Of a stretch of DNA of 64,000 bases, positions 1 to 8,875 are shown one piece after another. Below the pieces are notes generated by a model. The model was not told the origin of the DNA and did not search any database. It was given only the letters and a program-made list of their open reading frames with translations. The translations under genes and the position numbers were made by a program. Within the stretch, counting starts at the first letter, position 1, and every line of letters begins with the position of its first letter. The DNA is from Ensifer sesbaniae (GTDB lineage Bacteria > Pseudomonadota > Alphaproteobacteria > Rhizobiales > Rhizobiaceae): NCBI RefSeq assembly GCF_013283665.1, contig NZ_JABEKU010000001.1:2170001-2234000 (forward strand). The letters run 5' to 3'.

Positions 1-215
1 GCCTGGAATTGAACGACCGCATCCATCTGGTGGCGCAGTTCGTTTGCCACCAACCGCCGCTCCGCCGAAAGGCCGAAGCGATCCGCCTCGGCGACCGAAC
101 GATCAAGAACGAAGATGAGGCTCGCGATGATCAGGACGGCCACCAGAGTGCAGGCGGCATGAATCGCCCAAACCGTTCTGCTCCGCTTCGCCAACCGCAA
201 CGTCTTGTCCACCAC
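1..215 (-). CDS. Membrane sensor protein, N-terminal part only (gene runs off the left edge)
   Basis: Reading leftwards from a GTG at 213-215, the frame is open for 71 codons to the window edge. The start is preceded by an AGGGGGA ribosome site about eight bases upstream; a second GTG follows directly. The fragment has a basic N-terminus (VVDKTLRLAKRSR), one membrane segment at about residues 15-35 and then a charged helical stretch (AERRLVANELRHQMDAV). This is the usual beginning of a receptor with a periplasmic sensor domain. A CHASE4-type sensor of a diguanylate cyclase/phosphodiesterase is my guess from style only, because the output domain lies outside the window. Confidence 0.6.
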   Translation of the reverse strand, partial: MVDKTLRLAKRSRTVWAIHAACTLVAVLIIASLIFVLDRSVAEADRFGLSAERRLVANELRHQMDAVVQFQ

Positions 216-580
216 GCCAGTCCCCCTCACCCGTACCGGCCACGGCGAGCATTTTGGCACTCCTGCAAGCGCGATGCTCGGCGATGGCAGCCGAATACGT
301 GGGCACCCTAGCGACCAAATTAGAAGTTTGGCTTAAATAAGCTGGTGTTGAAATACTTAACGATTTCAACCGCCTGAATCGATCGACAATTCGACTGACA
401 ATCAGCAGTCGCAGGCGAAACCAAAAGGGGGCGCAAGCACCAGCCGACGCCCCATTCACCCATATTCGCGATCGCCTATCGATCGGCGCACGACGGTAGG
501 GATCGCGTGCCGTTTTGCGTTGGCGCGTGATCGAGCAACAGCTTCGCCATATCGACATTGCTGCCTAGTGCCGCCTCGTC
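216..580. other. Intergenic region, no gene seen
   Basis: This gap separates two leftward genes. It holds an AT-richer patch at about 310-400. I see no convincing coding frame with a ribosome site, no clear terminator and no repeat of the families found elsewhere in the window. Confidence 0.5.
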
Positions 581-1408
581 TCAGCTTTCCGGCTGATAAC
601 GCACGAAGGCGAAGCGGTCGCCGGCGGGAGACCAGTTGGGCACGTTCATCGTTCCCTGCCCGCCGAAGAGCTCGAACAGCACGCGCGCATTGCCGCCATC
701 CATGTCCATCAGCCGCAGGCGGACATCGAGGTCGCGCGGATGATCGAAGACGTCGCCGTCATAGGAGAGCACCAGCAGATGCTTCCCATCCGGCGACGGA
801 TGCGGGAACCAGTCGCCATAGGGGCTGTCGGTGATCCGCGTGACATCACTGCCATCGGGACGGACGCGCCAGATCTGCATGCGGCCGGTGCGGCTCGAGT
901 TGAAATAGATCCATTCCCCGTCCGCCGACCAGTCGGGCCCGTCATTGCGCCCTTCGCCGTGGGTCAAGCGCCTCTCCTCGCCGCCATCCACCGAAATCGT
1001 ATAGATGTCGAAGACCTGATCCCGGATGCCGCAATAGGTCACCGCCTGCCCATCGGGCGACCAGCCGTGCCAATAGGATGGCAGGTTGCGGGTGATAAGC
1101 CGCGGCGTTCCGCCTTCGGCCGGCAGCAGGTAGATCGCCGATTTGCCGAACTCGGTTTTGTCGCTGATCGCGATCGTGCCGCCATCGGGCGAGATGCCGT
1201 GATCGTTGTTGCAGAGCGTGGCAAAGCCGGTGTCGATCTCCATCGGCTCCGAACCGTCGAAGCCGAGGCGATAAAGGCGGCCATCGCCGTTGATGACCAG
1301 ATGCGCGCCATCCCGCGACCAGTTGGGCGCCTCGACCAGCCGATCCGTCTGCCAGACGACACGCGTTTCGCCGGTAACGATGTCATAGGTTTCGATGGAA
1401 CTGCGCAT
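581..1408 (-). CDS. TolB-like WD40/PD40 beta-propeller protein
   Basis: The 275-residue product carries repeated propeller motifs of the TolB/PD40 type: APNWSRDGAHL, HGISPDGGTIA, HGWSPDGQAVT, PDWSADGEWIYFNS, PHPSPDGKHLL and NVPNWSPAGDRF, spaced about 40-45 residues apart. This matches a single propeller. There is no signal peptide, so unlike true TolB it is probably cytoplasmic. The Pal/Tol operon is not nearby, which also argues against it being TolB itself. Such proteins often bind or hydrolyse carbohydrates or peptides, but no catalytic residues are recognisable here, so function is unknown. It lies alone between a sensor gene and nadE. Confidence 0.85.
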   Translation of the reverse strand: MRSSIETYDIVTGETRVVWQTDRLVEAPNWSRDGAHLVINGDGRLYRLGFDGSEPMEIDTGFATLCNNDHGISPDGGTIAISDKTEFGKSAIYLLPAEGGTPRLITRNLPSYWHGWSPDGQAVTYCGIRDQVFDIYTISVDGGEERRLTHGEGRNDGPDWSADGEWIYFNSSRTGRMQIWRVRPDGSDVTRITDSPYGDWFPHPSPDGKHLLVLSYDGDVFDHPRDLDVRLRLMDMDGGNARVLFELFGGQGTMNVPNWSPAGDRFAFVRYQPES

Positions 1409-1679
1409 ACCGTTCTCCCGCCGCAGCCACGAAGCTGTTTGCGTTCTTTCGCCCGCGCCGCCAGGACCTTGGCGCAGAGCGACTGCATCAAGATGGAATG
1501 GCGCTGCTCCCGCCAGATCGAGACGGTGCCCCGGGCCAACAGCAGCAGGATGCAGACGAAAGCTGCCTGGCAGCAGAAACGTCGCTTACCGACCACAGCC
1601 GGATCAGCCGGATTTCGTCAAACGTGAACGCGGGATGGCCGTGCTTGCCGTCCCGCCCGTCACCGAGGGCGTTCACTGA

Positions 1680-3362
1680 CTATCCCCGGTCGCGGAAGCG
1701 GTTGGTGATCGGGTAGCGGCGGTCGCGGCCAAAATTCTTCTTGGTGATCTTGACGCCCGGCGCCGACTGCCGCCGCTTGTATTCCGCGATGTAGAGCAGG
1801 TGTTCAACCCGGTGAACGGTTGCTTCTTCGTGGCCGCGGGCCACGATCTCGTCGGTTCCCATCTCCTTTTCGACCAGGCATTCGAGAATATCGTCGAGCA
1901 CCGGATAGGGCGGCAGCGAATCCTGGTCCGTCTGGTTGGGGCGAAGCTCTGCCGACGGCGCCTTGTCGATGATGTTCTCAGGAATGACGATGCCCGAAGG
2001 ACCCAGCGCGCCCGGCGGAACCGTCGTGTTGCGCCAGCGCGACAGCGCATAGACCTGCATCTTGTAGAGGTCCTTGATCGGATTGAAGCCGCCATTCATG
2101 TCGCCATAGAGCGTGGCATAGCCGACCGACATTTCCGACTTGTTGCCCGTCGTCACCACCATCGAGCCGAACTTGTTGGAGATCGCCATCAAGATCGTGC
2201 CGCGCGTACGGCTCTGGAGGTTCTCCTCGGTAATGCCCGATTCGGTGCCCTCGAACATGTCGGAGAGTGCGCTGAGGAAGCCTTCGACCGGTTCTGAGAT
2301 CGGTACGATGTCGTAGCGGCAGCCGAGCGCGGCCGCGCATTCCTTGGCGTCCTTCAGCGATTCCTGCGAGGTGTAGCGATAGGGCAGCATGACGGTGCGC
2401 ACCCGCTCCTCGCCGAGCGCATCGACCGCCAGCGCGGCGCAGATCGCCGAATCGATGCCGCCGGAAAGACCGAGCACGACATTCTTGAAGCCGTTCTTGT
2501 TGACGTAGTCACGGAAGCCGAGCATGCAGGCACGGTAGTCCGCCTCCTCCCGCTCCGGCAGGCGCGACTTCAGCCCGCTGTCGCAGTGCCAGCCGTTTTC
2601 GCCCTTCCTCCACTCGACGATGCTGATCGCGTCTTCGAACTGGCTCATCTGCAAGGCCAGCGACTTGTCGGAATTGAAGGCGAAGCTCGCGCCGTCGAAC
2701 ACCAGTTCGTCCTGGCCGCCGAGCTGGTTGGCATAGATCATCGGCAGGCCGGTCTCGATGACCTGCTTCAGCACCACCTGATGCCGCACGTCCACCTTGC
2801 CGCGATAGTAGGGCGAGCCGTTTGGCGACAGCAGGATTTCCGCGCCGCTTTCGGCCAGCGTCTCGCAAACGCCGAGATCGCCCCAGATGTCCTCGCAGAT
2901 CGGAATACCGATGCGCACGCCGCGGAAATTCACCGGCCCCGGCATCTCGCCCTGGTCGAAGACGCGCTTTTCATCGAACTCGCCATAGTTCGGCAGATCG
3001 ACCTTGTCGCGGACCGCGATGATCTTGCCGTCGTCGAGCACTGCCACCGAATTGTGCCGTCCGGTCTTGGCCTGCCGCGGGAAGCCGATGATGACGCCCG
3101 GGCCGCCGTCGACCGTCTCGGCCGCCAGCTTTTCGACCGCCTGGTAGCAGGCCTTCAGGAAGGCCGGCTTCAACACCAGATCTTCCGGCGGATAGCCGGA
3201 GATGAACAACTCCGTCAAAAGCAGGAGATCGGCGCCCTGGCGCGCCGCATCGGCGCGTGCCTCACGTGCCTTGGCCAGGTTTCCGGCGACGTCACCCACG
3301 GTCGGATTGAGCTGGGCGACTGCGATGCGGAGGAGCGAGGGGGCGGTCTTGTGAGCGGTCAT
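1680..3362 (-). CDS. nadE: Glutamine-dependent NAD+ synthetase
   Basis: The enzyme makes NAD+ from deamido-NAD+ and ATP using ammonia from glutamine, the last step of NAD biosynthesis. The 560-residue protein has two parts. The N-terminal nitrilase-type glutaminase domain (about 10-260) shows the Glu-Lys-Cys triad as E51 (LTELFISGYPPEDL), K120 (RDKVDLPNYGEFDE) and C156 (GIPICEDIWG). The C-terminal synthetase domain carries the ATP PP-loop SGGIDSA at 300-306 and TTGNKSEMSVGY further on. Length and domain order fit the two-domain bacterial form. The start ATG at 3360-3362 gives MTAHKTAPSLLRIAVAQLNP. It is divergent from the membrane transferase to its right. Confidence 0.97.
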   Translation of the reverse strand: MTAHKTAPSLLRIAVAQLNPTVGDVAGNLAKAREARADAARQGADLLLLTELFISGYPPEDLVLKPAFLKACYQAVEKLAAETVDGGPGVIIGFPRQAKTGRHNSVAVLDDGKIIAVRDKVDLPNYGEFDEKRVFDQGEMPGPVNFRGVRIGIPICEDIWGDLGVCETLAESGAEILLSPNGSPYYRGKVDVRHQVVLKQVIETGLPMIYANQLGGQDELVFDGASFAFNSDKSLALQMSQFEDAISIVEWRKGENGWHCDSGLKSRLPEREEADYRACMLGFRDYVNKNGFKNVVLGLSGGIDSAICAALAVDALGEERVRTVMLPYRYTSQESLKDAKECAAALGCRYDIVPISEPVEGFLSALSDMFEGTESGITEENLQSRTRGTILMAISNKFGSMVVTTGNKSEMSVGYATLYGDMNGGFNPIKDLYKMQVYALSRWRNTTVPPGALGPSGIVIPENIIDKAPSAELRPNQTDQDSLPPYPVLDDILECLVEKEMGTDEIVARGHEEATVHRVEHLLYIAEYKRRQSAPGVKITKKNFGRDRRYPITNRFRDRG

Positions 3363-3629
3363 GAGCGGGCCTGTCGGTCTCTTCTGAGCGATTGCATCTG
3401 GCTTTCGCAGTGTTCTTTAGCGCAATCCGCGGGAAAATACCCACAGGCAATCGCCGCTAGACGAAAAAATCCGAAAAATTCTGTCTTTCCCGGTTCTTAT
3501 CCAGGGCAGTTGCAGCGCCGTCACGCGGCGGAAAGCTGTTCCCAACTCCCGTTAAGAAACCATTCATCCCCTGTTCAAAATGACGAGCGTATGACAGTTA
3601 CACGACACATTTGTGAATTGGAGAATATA

Positions 3630-5561
3630 TTGGCTAGTATCGATTCCGCTGTCGCGAGAGGCTCGCGCGTCTATGTCGATAGACCCGGCTTCACCGCGCG
3701 GCACGCCAAGACGCTCGCGGGCACCCGCAGCGCATTGTTCTCCCTTTTCGTCGCAGCTGCTCTCGTGTTCGTCGTCGAACTGGTCGTGCGTCAGTCGATG
3801 ACCGATACGGTCGCCTATTTCCTCGACCCCATGCGTCCGGCATTGACCACGGTCGGCGCCTTCTTCCTCATCCTGCTCGCCATCGACGGCATTTTCGGCC
3901 GCGAGCACAAGTCGGCCGTGGTGATGGCGCCGCTTGCCGTCATACCGGCCGTCATCTGCCAGCAGAAGCAGGTCTTCCTGTCCGACCCGCTCTATCCGAC
4001 AGATTTCCTGTTCGGCCGCCAGATCATGGAATTGATGCCTGTTCTGGTGAAGGATCGGCCCTGGACCGCCGTCGGCATCGCCGTCGGCCTCGTCGCTGGG
4101 GTCATCGCGATCGCCCTCCTGCTGCGTTTTGCCTGGCGGAACTTCCCCAAGCTGACGACGCGCGAGCGCGTGGCTCGGCTCGCCTTTGCGCTGCCGCTGC
4201 TCGTCGCCTTCTGGAATATCATGGATTACAACCAGTTCTCCTGGATCCGTGACCGCCTGAAGGTCCTCCCCATCATGTGGGACCAGACCGAGAACTATAA
4301 GCACAACGGCTTCGCACTCGCCTTCGCCATCAATCTGCCGATGGCCAATGTCAGCGCGCCCGCCGGCTACATGGCCGATGCCATCGATCGCATTCCGGTG
4401 AAGCCGCTTCCGGCCGGCACCTCGCACCGCGGCAAGCCCGACGTCATCGTGCTGATGAGCGAGTCCTTCTGGGATCCGACCCGCCTGCCGAACGTCAAGC
4501 TCTCGCCCGATCCGATGCCGACGATCCGCGAGATGCAGTCGGGCAACGTCTTCTCGCCGGAATTCGGCGGCATGACCGCCAATGTCGAGTTCGAGGCGCT
4601 GACCGGCTTCTCCAACGCCTTCCTGCCCTATGGCAGCATTCCGTACCAGCAGTACATCCGCAACCCGATCCCGTCGCTTGCCACCTTCTTCCGTGGCGAA
4701 GGCTACGTCTCGCGCGCCATCCATCCCTTCCAGAGCTGGTTCTGGAACCGCACCGCCGTCTACAAGGCCTTCGGCTTCGACACGTTCAGGTCGGAGGAGA
4801 ACATGCCGCCGATGCAGAAGCGCGGCATCTTCGCCTCGGACGAGTCACTGACCAACGAGATCATCCGCCAGGCCGATGCGATGGACGACCCGTTCTTCTT
4901 TTTCGCCGTCACGCTCCAGGGCCATGGTCCCTATGAGGCGAACCGCTACGCGAAGAACACCATCAAGATCGAAGGCAACCTGCCGGAAGGCGACCGCCAG
5001 GTGCTCGCCACCTATTCGCAAGGGATCAAGGAAGCCGACGACAGCCTGAAGAAGCTGATGGACTGGGCGAAGAAGCGCGATCGCGAAACGATCATCGTGC
5101 TCTTCGGCGACCACCTGCCGCCGCTGAACACCGTCTATACCAATACCGGCTTCATGAAGGGCGTCACCGCGGAGCGGAAGGGTTCGAAGGACCAGATGAA
5201 GGCGCAGCATGAAACGCCGCTGGTCGTCTGGTCGAACAAGACAGGCCCGAAGAAGAACGTCGGCACGATCAGCCCGGCCCTCCTCTCCTACACGATCCTC
5301 AAGCAATCCGGCTACGAGCACCCCTACTACACCGGGTTCCTCGGCAAGGTTCACGACCAGTTCCGCGTCGTCGACCGCTACATGCTGATCCGCAAGAACG
5401 GCAAGGAAGTCGCCGAGTGGTCGCGCCAGCCGAAGGTGCCCGCTTTGCTGCGCGACTATCGCTTCCTGCAGCACGACATGATGTTCGGTAAACGTTTCTC
5501 GACCGACCGGTTCTTCAAGTCTCACGCCGAGCTCTTCGCAAGCGCGGCTGAAACCCACTGA
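3630..5561 (+). CDS. LTA synthase/OpgB-family membrane phosphoglycerol (sulfatase-fold) transferase
   Basis: The product is an inner-membrane protein with about five N-terminal membrane spans followed by a periplasmic alkaline-phosphatase/sulfatase-fold domain. The metal and nucleophile regions are visible as VLMSESFWD, FGGMTANVEFEALTG (likely nucleophile threonine) and FGDHLPPL. This family transfers phosphoglycerol to glycans. In Sinorhizobium the related CgmB decorates periplasmic cyclic beta-glucans, so this could be cgmB or a paralogue, but I cannot decide that here. I chose the TTG at 3630 (643 residues) because GGAG lies seven bases upstream. An in-frame ATG at 3591 adds 13 residues but has no good ribosome site. 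A strong hairpin follows the stop. Confidence 0.82.
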   Translation: MASIDSAVARGSRVYVDRPGFTARHAKTLAGTRSALFSLFVAAALVFVVELVVRQSMTDTVAYFLDPMRPALTTVGAFFLILLAIDGIFGREHKSAVVMAPLAVIPAVICQQKQVFLSDPLYPTDFLFGRQIMELMPVLVKDRPWTAVGIAVGLVAGVIAIALLLRFAWRNFPKLTTRERVARLAFALPLLVAFWNIMDYNQFSWIRDRLKVLPIMWDQTENYKHNGFALAFAINLPMANVSAPAGYMADAIDRIPVKPLPAGTSHRGKPDVIVLMSESFWDPTRLPNVKLSPDPMPTIREMQSGNVFSPEFGGMTANVEFEALTGFSNAFLPYGSIPYQQYIRNPIPSLATFFRGEGYVSRAIHPFQSWFWNRTAVYKAFGFDTFRSEENMPPMQKRGIFASDESLTNEIIRQADAMDDPFFFFAVTLQGHGPYEANRYAKNTIKIEGNLPEGDRQVLATYSQGIKEADDSLKKLMDWAKKRDRETIIVLFGDHLPPLNTVYTNTGFMKGVTAERKGSKDQMKAQHETPLVVWSNKTGPKKNVGTISPALLSYTILKQSGYEHPYYTGFLGKVHDQFRVVDRYMLIRKNGKEVAEWSRQPKVPALLRDYRFLQHDMMFGKRFSTDRFFKSHAELFASAAETH

Positions 5562-5567
5562 TCCGTG

Positions 5568-5601
5568 AGGGCCGGACCGGCTGCATCCGGTCCGGCTCTC
5601 T
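5568..5601 (+). terminator. Hairpin terminator after the phosphoglycerol transferase gene
   Basis: Arms at 5568-5581 and 5588-5601 pair over 14 positions with one G-T pair around a six-base loop, starting six bases after the stop codon. The downstream tract TGTATTTTCC is moderately T-rich, so it may act as an intrinsic terminator. Confidence 0.65.
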
Positions 5602-5678
5602 GTATTTTCCGGCCCCGCCTGATTTTCCTTGCGGCCCCTGCGCTCTAGATTGGCTTCCGGCCAACACCGGAGATCGCC

Positions 5679-6227
5679 ATGCCGCATTTCAACGACCTAT
5701 CAAAACAGCTTTTCGGCAAGCCGCTGAACGAGCTTGGCGAAATCGAACGTCGCATTCTTGCGCACGCCCGCGATCGGCGCACCCTTGCCACCGATTCACA
5801 TGCAGCCTTTACGGCCGGGCTTTCCTTCGGCGACAGGCTTGCCGACAGCATCGCCCGCGTCGGCGGCTCGTGGAGCTTCATCATCGGTTTCTGCGGCTTT
5901 CTCGTCTGCTGGGTCTTGGTGAACTCCGTGCTGCTCATCACCGGTGCGTTCGACCCCTACCCCTATATCTTCCTCAACCTGGTGCTTTCCATGCTTGCCG
6001 CGCTGCAGGCGCCGGTCATCATGATGTCGCAGAACCGCCAGGCCGAACGCGACCGCTTCGCCGCATCCAAGGACTACGAGGTCAATCTGAAATCGGAAGT
6101 CGAACTGATTGCTCTGCACCACAAGGTCGACGACGTGTTGCTACGCGAGATTTCGGAGCTGCGCGCTGACCTCGCAACCCTCAACCGGCAGCTCGAACAA
6201 TACCGTTCAGCACCCGGCCGGGACTGA
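5679..6227 (+). CDS. DUF1003 family membrane protein
   Basis: The 182-residue protein has the DUF1003 layout. A soluble N-terminus holds GDRLADSIARVGGSWSFI, two membrane spans follow at about 65-90 and 97-118 with NLVLSMLAALQAP in the second, and a charged amphipathic tail holds MMSQNRQAERDRFAASKDYEVNLKSE-type sequence and ends in a short coiled coil. Its length is usual for the family. No biochemical role is established for this family as far as I know. It appears to be transcribed alone. Confidence 0.88.
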   Translation: MPHFNDLSKQLFGKPLNELGEIERRILAHARDRRTLATDSHAAFTAGLSFGDRLADSIARVGGSWSFIIGFCGFLVCWVLVNSVLLITGAFDPYPYIFLNLVLSMLAALQAPVIMMSQNRQAERDRFAASKDYEVNLKSEVELIALHHKVDDVLLREISELRADLATLNRQLEQYRSAPGRD

Positions 6228-6517
6228 GCGCGAACCACGACACCCTGGATCCGCCCCCGGCGCGAGGCGAAACGCAGGCCCCGCGGATCAGTTTCGTTGC
6301 CATCCGCCCATCGGCCGTCCGGCTGCTTCGGGCCGGTAAAACGCGCCAATTTTCATAAACACTAATTCAACTCAAAATACATTTCTTGCAACATTTGCGA
6401 AATCTGCGCGGATTCAACAACTTATCAGAGTATGAAAAAATTAACGTTTGAGGGGCATCGTACGGGTGCAGGGACATTCGAAAAAATACAGCAACGTGGG
6501 TACGCGGAGATGCTGCA

Positions 6518-6940
6518 ATGTCCAACTTCAAGCGCCTTTTAGGCGGCCGAGACGGCGCCGCTGCAATCGAATTTGCAATCATAGCGCCGCTCTTCTTCCT
6601 TTGCGTGCTGACCTTGATCGCCTACGGCATCTATCTCAGCACAGCCCATTCCATACAGCAGATCGCCGCCGATGCCGCGCGCACAGCCATCGCTGGACTA
6701 TCGGAAAGTGAACGCGAACGCCTCGCGACCGACTATATCCAGCGCACGACCATGGATCAGGCCTTCATCAAATCCTCTCGCATGGTCGTCACCGTCAAGG
6801 ACGACGCCAACAACACCAACCAGTTCACCGTTCGGATCAAATACGACGCCGCAGACCTGCCGATTTTCAATCTTTTCACATTCGCGATGCCGAGCAGCGA
6901 GATCGAGCGCTTTGCAACCATTCGTGTCGGAGGGGTCTGA
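6518..6940 (+). CDS. TadE-like pseudopilin-related protein
   Basis: The 140-residue protein begins with a short basic leader ending GGRDGAAAIEFAIIAPLF. This is the TadE/TadG type N-terminus, with a glutamate five residues into the hydrophobic segment and a single membrane helix at about 18-42. The rest is a small extracytoplasmic domain (TMDQAFIKSSRMVVTVKDD). TadE-like proteins are minor pilins of the Tad/Flp secretion system. No other tad/cpa genes (cpaB-F, tadB/C) are in the window, so it is either an orphan pair with the next gene or works with a system encoded elsewhere. GGAG lies nine bases before the ATG. Confidence 0.85.
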   Translation: MSNFKRLLGGRDGAAAIEFAIIAPLFFLCVLTLIAYGIYLSTAHSIQQIAADAARTAIAGLSESERERLATDYIQRTTMDQAFIKSSRMVVTVKDDANNTNQFTVRIKYDAADLPIFNLFTFAMPSSEIERFATIRVGGV

Positions 6941-6941
6941 C

Positions 6942-8681
6942 ATGTCGTGGAAATCAACGCGACTGCGCGGGCTGCTCCGATCGCGGGACGCAAACATCGG
7001 CATCTCCGCCGCGTTGGTCATGCCGTTGGTCGTCGCCTCCATGGGGCTCGGCATCGACTACGGTTATCTGACCGTGCAGAAGCGCGAGATGCAGTCGACG
7101 GTCGACCTCGCCGCGATCGCGGCGGCGGCCAACATCTCGTTGGCCGAGAAGGCCGTGCTCAATCATTTCTCCAACAATGGTCTCAACTATGCCGTGGCAA
7201 CGCCGAGCGGGCTGATGACGGTCGACGGCAAGGTGCTGCCGCTGAGCGATGTCGGCTCGGGCAAGGTGGATGGCGTCGCGACGCTGACACGCGGCCGCTA
7301 CGTCCCCGACCCATCGGTCGACGCCGGGCAGCGTTTCGTCAAGGACGCGACGCCAACCGATGCCGTGCAGGTCCTGCTGGAAAAGAAGGGGGAAATCTTC
7401 CTTGCCTCCTTGTTCAGCGCGCCGCCGGATCTCAGCGTCATCGGCACCGCCGCGAGCTCCAAGATTGCCGCCTTCTCCGTCGGCTCGCGCCTCGCCAGCC
7501 TGAACGACGGACTGCTGAATTCGATCCTCGGCCAGATGCTCGGCACGACCATCTCCCTCAAGGTCATGGATTACGAGGCGCTGATCGATGCCGACATCGA
7601 CGTCCAGCCGTTCCTGAAGATCGTCGCGACAAAGCTCAACCTGACCGCGGCCTCCTATGAGGACGTGCTGAAGGCCGATCTGACCATGCCGCAGCTGCTC
7701 TCCTCGATGCGGCTCGTCCAGGGTCTGTCGGGAACCGTGACGGCGGCACTGAAGAGCATCGAGCTTTCGACCGCAAACAACAAGAAGACCGTGACGCTGG
7801 CGCAGATCCTCAACCTCGATCCCAAGAAGAGCCTGCAGATCGATGCCGGTTCCGACTGGGCGATGAAAGTCAGCGCACTGCAGATCGTCTCCGCGGCGGC
7901 AGCGATCGCCAATGGCGAGAACCAGATCGCGCTCAACGCCGTGACCGGGCTTCCCGGCATCGCTTCTGCCAAGGTCAAGCTCGCAATCGGCGAACCGCCG
8001 GTCGAAACGCCAAGCCATCGCCTTGGAACGCCGGGCGCGGCCGTCCGCACCGCACAAACCCGCCTCGCCGTCGAAGTCAACGTCGATGGCCTGGCGGCCC
8101 TCGCCGGCATCCGCATCAGACTGCCGATCTACGTCGAACTCGCCTATGCCGAGGCGAAGCTTGCCGACATTCGCTGCTACGGCGGCACCCCGGAAAACGC
8201 AGCGGTCAGCGTGGATGCGGTGCCGGGCATTGCCGAGATCGCCATCGGCGACGTCGATCCGACGGTGCTGTCGAACTTTTCGTCCGATGCCCGCGTGCAA
8301 AGGGCCCGCCTCGTCGATGCCCTCGTCGTCAAGATCGATGCGCTCGCTCATGTCGAGGCACAAAACCTGAAGGCCTCGCGTCTGAGCTTCAGCCCGTCCG
8401 AGATTGCCGCTCGCTCGATCAAGAGCGTCTCCACGAAGGATATTCTCACCTCCACGACCCAGACGCTGCTCAACAATCTCGACCTCAACATCCAGGTTCT
8501 GTTCCTGACGCTCGGCAGCCCGACGGTGGTCCAGCAGGCGCTGGCCCAGACATTGGGTTCCGTCACCAAGCCGGTGGACGACCTGCTCTACAACCTGCTT
8601 CTGTTGGTCGGCGTCCGGGTCGGCGAAGCCGATGTGCGCGTCACCGGCGTCAAGTGCCAGCCGCCCGTGCTGGTGCAGTGA
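6942..8681 (+). CDS. TadG-like extracytoplasmic protein
   Basis: The coding frame begins one base after the TadE-like stop, and its ribosome site GGAGGGG lies inside the end of the upstream gene, so the two are translationally linked. The 579-residue product has the TadG-type start (RSRDANIGISAALVMPLVV, then GLGIDYGYLTVQKREMQS) with one membrane helix at about 20-42. A long low-cysteine extracytoplasmic region follows, rich in alanine, leucine and valine. I do not see the MIDAS-type DxSxS motif of a von Willebrand A domain, which many TadG proteins carry. It may anchor or regulate a pilus. The pair ends in a strong hairpin at 8699-8738. Confidence 0.82.
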   Translation: MSWKSTRLRGLLRSRDANIGISAALVMPLVVASMGLGIDYGYLTVQKREMQSTVDLAAIAAAANISLAEKAVLNHFSNNGLNYAVATPSGLMTVDGKVLPLSDVGSGKVDGVATLTRGRYVPDPSVDAGQRFVKDATPTDAVQVLLEKKGEIFLASLFSAPPDLSVIGTAASSKIAAFSVGSRLASLNDGLLNSILGQMLGTTISLKVMDYEALIDADIDVQPFLKIVATKLNLTAASYEDVLKADLTMPQLLSSMRLVQGLSGTVTAALKSIELSTANNKKTVTLAQILNLDPKKSLQIDAGSDWAMKVSALQIVSAAAAIANGENQIALNAVTGLPGIASAKVKLAIGEPPVETPSHRLGTPGAAVRTAQTRLAVEVNVDGLAALAGIRIRLPIYVELAYAEAKLADIRCYGGTPENAAVSVDAVPGIAEIAIGDVDPTVLSNFSSDARVQRARLVDALVVKIDALAHVEAQNLKASRLSFSPSEIAARSIKSVSTKDILTSTTQTLLNNLDLNIQVLFLTLGSPTVVQQALAQTLGSVTKPVDDLLYNLLLLVGVRVGEADVRVTGVKCQPPVLVQ

Positions 8682-8698
8682 TCGAGATCCAGCGATCG

Positions 8699-8738
8699 AA
8701 ACGGGGCGTCTGACGGCTGAACGTCAGGTGCCCCGTTT
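8699..8738 (+). terminator. Long hairpin terminator after the TadE/TadG pair
   Basis: Two 17-base arms (8699-8715 and 8722-8738) match at 15 positions around a short loop. The outer part is AAACGGGGC paired with GCCCCGTTT. The position 18 bases after the stop codon supports a transcription terminator. Confidence 0.75.
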
Positions 8739-8773
8739 GAACAAAATCGGTTGTTCACACGTTATGCGCAAGC

Positions 8774-8793
8774 TACCCCTACTATAAGGGGTA
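8774..8793. promoter_or_regulatory. Perfect 7-bp dyad upstream of the gene at 8876
   Basis: TACCCCT (8774-8780) and AGGGGTA (8787-8793) are perfect inverted repeats around a six-base AT-rich centre, ACTATA. The element sits about 80 bases before the next start codon. It could be an operator for an autoregulating DNA-binding protein or part of a leader hairpin; there is no experimental support. Confidence 0.35.
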
Positions 8794-8875
8794 AGGCTGA
8801 GTGGCGGTTGGCGACCGGGAAACTTGAAATTCAAGCATCCGGCGCGCCGCGCAAGCATGGGGGTGAGCGCAGCAA

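Noticed and set aside
1409-1679. Small leftward protein upstream of the propeller gene
   Set aside because: Open frames exist but continue antisense or out of frame into the propeller gene and have no supporting ribosome site or recognisable sequence.
2586-3629. Upstream extension of the phosphoglycerol transferase frame
   Set aside because: It runs antisense through nadE and its translation has no membrane or domain features. A proper start with a ribosome site lies at 3630.
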